From Amycolatopsis dendrobii (GTDB taxonomy: Bacteria; Actinomycetota; Actinomycetes; Mycobacteriales; Pseudonocardiaceae), in assembly GCF_014145675.1 (NCBI RefSeq), contig NZ_JACGZW010000007.1:466752-530751 (forward strand): a DNA stretch of 64,000 nucleotides, written 5' to 3'. Shown in pieces: positions 62,842 to 64,000 of the stretch. The number at the start of each line of letters is the position of its first letter. Positions within the stretch are counted from its first letter, which is position 1. A program made the position numbers and the translations under genes. Below the pieces are notes generated by a model that was not told where the DNA came from, did no database searches, and saw nothing but the letters and a program-made list of their open reading frames with translations.

Positions 62842-63522
62842 CTAGCTCCGTCTGCCGCGTGGCCGGGTCGGCTTCGGCGGCAGGCGACGGATCAGGACCA
62901 CCGTGCTGGGGACTTCGAGTACTGCCTTCCCGCATTCCGCGACCTGTGGTTCGGCACCGCCGGCCTTGCGCACCGCGTCGCGGTCACGGGAGATCTCTTC
63001 GGCGGCGCTGGCGCCTTTGAGGGCAACCAGTCGGCCTTCGGGACGAACCAGGGGAAGGCACCAGCCCGCGAGCCGAGCAAGAGGGGCGACCGCGCGGGCG
63101 GTGACGACGTCTGCGCCACTCAGCTGCTCGCGTACGGACCGCTCCTCGGCGCGTCCACGGACGATGGTGATCGGGAGTTCCAGCTTCTCGGCGACCTCGG
63201 CCAACCAGTCAACCCGGCGAGCCATGGGTTCCAAGAGCACGATATCGAGGTCCGGTCGAGCGATCGCCAGCGGTACTCCCGGAAGCCCCGCACCCGACCC
63301 GACGTCGACCACGCGCGCCCCAGACGGGATCTGCTCGCCGATCACCGCGGAGTTCAGCACGTGCCGCTCCCACAGTCGCTCGACTTCACGCGGTCCGATC
63401 AACCCTCGCTCGACCCCATGAGTCGCCAGCAGCTCCACGTACCCGGCGGCTTGCTCGACGCGCTCCCCGAACACCTCCACCGCTGCGGTCCGGACCGTCC
63501 CGGTGGCGCCGTCCAAGCTCAC
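62842..63522 (-). CDS. rsmG: 16S rRNA (guanine-527-N7)-methyltransferase RsmG
   Basis: 226 residues from GTG 63522, close to usual RsmG length. SAM motif VVDVGSGAGLPGVPLAIARP and the LLEPMARRVDWLAEVAEKLE segment are conserved, with the N-terminal LATHGVERGLIGPREVERLW. It methylates G527 of 16S rRNA; loss gives low-level streptomycin resistance. Gene order rsmG-parA-parB is the standard origin-side block. Confidence 0.95.
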   Translation of the reverse strand: MSLDGATGTVRTAAVEVFGERVEQAAGYVELLATHGVERGLIGPREVERLWERHVLNSAVIGEQIPSGARVVDVGSGAGLPGVPLAIARPDLDIVLLEPMARRVDWLAEVAEKLELPITIVRGRAEERSVREQLSGADVVTARAVAPLARLAGWCLPLVRPEGRLVALKGASAAEEISRDRDAVRKAGGAEPQVAECGKAVLEVPSTVVLIRRLPPKPTRPRGRRS

Positions 63523-63544
63523 TACTCCCACTCCTCGCTCCGCG

Positions 63545-63560
63545 CGTTTCACGTGAAACG
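63545..63560. other. parS site 2
   Basis: CGTTTCACGTGAAACG lies in a 22-bp perfect palindrome (63542-63563) just upstream of the rsmG start. Confidence 0.85.
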
Positions 63561-63614
63561 CGCTCGATTGATTGTCCCTGATGCCGACGCCAAATCGAGC
63601 CGACAGACCGCAAC

Positions 63615-63623
63615 TGTGGACAA
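63615..63623 (-). other. DnaA box
   Basis: TTGTCCACA on the minus strand, a perfect box. A partial copy, GATCCACAGG, lies at 63644-63653. Between parS sites 2 and 3. Confidence 0.6.
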
Positions 63624-63654
63624 CTCCACTCGAGTCGCCGAGCGATCCACAGGT

Positions 63655-63670
63655 CGTTTCACGTGAAACG
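63655..63670. other. parS site 3
   Basis: CGTTTCACGTGAAACG, 110 bases from parS site 2, identical 16-mer. Confidence 0.85.
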
Positions 63671-63693
63671 CGCCTGGGCGAGGTGGGGCGGCG

Positions 63694-63709
63694 AGTTTCA
63701 CGTGAAACG
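63694..63709. other. parS site 4
   Basis: AGTTTCACGTGAAACG, 39 bases from parS site 3. Confidence 0.85.
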
Positions 63710-63942
63710 CCACGCTTGTAATTCGCTCCGCTGGAGTGCGAGGGAGAGACCTCCGGCTGACGACGCGCGTGCCCTTCCGCACGCGACCACGAACGCACAC
63801 CGGCCCGCGTCGCAGCCACGATCCAGCTGGCGATGATCCGAATCGTCGCCGGCTGCCTCGCCGACGGGTGCTACGACGGGCTGGGCCGCGCAGGAGCCGC
63901 AGGGGAGCGGCGAGCTGCGGGCAAGTCGAACGAGCGCGGCTG

Positions 63943-64000
63943 CTCGGCTCGGCTCGGCTCGGCTCGGCTCGGCTCGGCTCGGCTCGGCTCGGCTCGGCTC
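63943..64000 (+). repeat. CTCGG tandem repeat
   Basis: CTCGG repeated about 11.6 times without interruption up to the window edge. It is preceded by GCGGCTG and the true length is unknown. It lies in the rsmG-side intergenic region. Confidence 0.9.

Larger units (their letters stand above)
63523..64000. other. Origin-side intergenic region with parS and DnaA sites
   Basis: About 480 bases with no supported gene. It includes three parS sites, a perfect DnaA box and a 5-bp tandem repeat reaching the window edge. The next gene on the chromosome (probably jag or yidC by synteny) is not visible. Confidence 0.6.

Noticed and set aside
62768..62935. Upstream extension of parA
   Set aside because: It would overlap rsmG by 94 bases and pass through parS; it cannot be fully excluded since mycobacterial ParA has a longer N-terminus.
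63523..63819. Upstream extension of rsmG through parS sites
   Set aside because: The added residues reflect parS sequence (SRET, HVKR) and have no start signal or conservation with RsmG.
63834..64000. Plus-strand frame running into the CTCGG repeat
   Set aside because: Reads as low-complexity ARLGS repeats, no ribosome site, ends with the window.

Overview
The window is high-GC actinobacterial chromosome. Its gene order matches the origin-proximal region of the Pseudonocardiales (Amycolatopsis-like) and parallels Mycobacterium: the blocks rpsF-ssb-rpsR-rplI-dnaB, leuS, algH-like/MFS, and pcnA(cca)-nudix-DUF6049-murJ-sigM-anti-sigma-trxB-trxA-cwlM-(acetyltransferase)-parB-parA-rsmG are all recognisable. 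The genus is inferred from synteny and protein style, not from a marker gene search. oriC itself is probably just beyond the right edge, past rsmG.

Layout. 1-2210: tandem paralogous secreted, membrane-anchored proteins (the first is cut by the window edge). 2312-3957: ribosomal protein/SSB operon. 4196-7426: type VII secretion substrate module (PE-like partner, DUF3558 lipoprotein, PPE-like protein, EspG-like chaperone). 7427-9545: a DnaA-box cluster, then dnaB. 9784-15615: a YCII protein and DODA-type dioxygenase (divergent), then two large secreted proteins, one with about 14 chaplin-like repeats. 15915-20708: AI-2E-type permease, MacS/MacR-like two-component system, lipoprotein, DUF1707 protein. 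20767-24065: ribokinase, ParB-like protein and PTS enzyme I on the minus strand. 24409-27673: TetR, SDR and an ABC exporter. 27681-33642: lipoprotein, leuS with a putative leucine leader peptide/attenuator, phytase-like esterase, SdpI-like protein, YqgE/AlgH. 33643-34523: repeat-bearing non-coding DNA. 34524-41853: MFS permease, then a module of a YbaB-like protein, two TNT-domain (NAD glycohydrolase toxin fold) paralogues and a three-domain Imm35/SseB/ADP-ribosylglycohydrolase-like protein. 41839-48326: methyltransferase, DesK-like kinase, CCA-adding enzyme, NUDIX, DUF6049. 48343-56796: murJ, separate pseudokinase, sigM/anti-sigma, trxB/trxA, cwlM. 57561-63522: acetyltransferase, aminotransferase, D-Ala-D-Ala-ligase-like, parB, parA, rsmG. 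The right end holds parS sites, a DnaA box and a CTCGG tandem repeat running off the window.

How the genes work together. Most genes serve replication, segregation, translation and envelope biogenesis (DnaB, SSB, ParAB/parS, RsmG, MurJ, CwlM, thioredoxin). Accessory content sits in the surface-protein regions and the TNT module. The most interesting candidates are the TNT/pseudo-ADP-ribosylglycohydrolase module at 35.9-41.9 kb, the leuS leader peptide at 31.3-31.4 kb, the chaplin-like repeat protein at 11.3-14.4 kb, and the DnaA-box and parS sites lying away from the expected origin.
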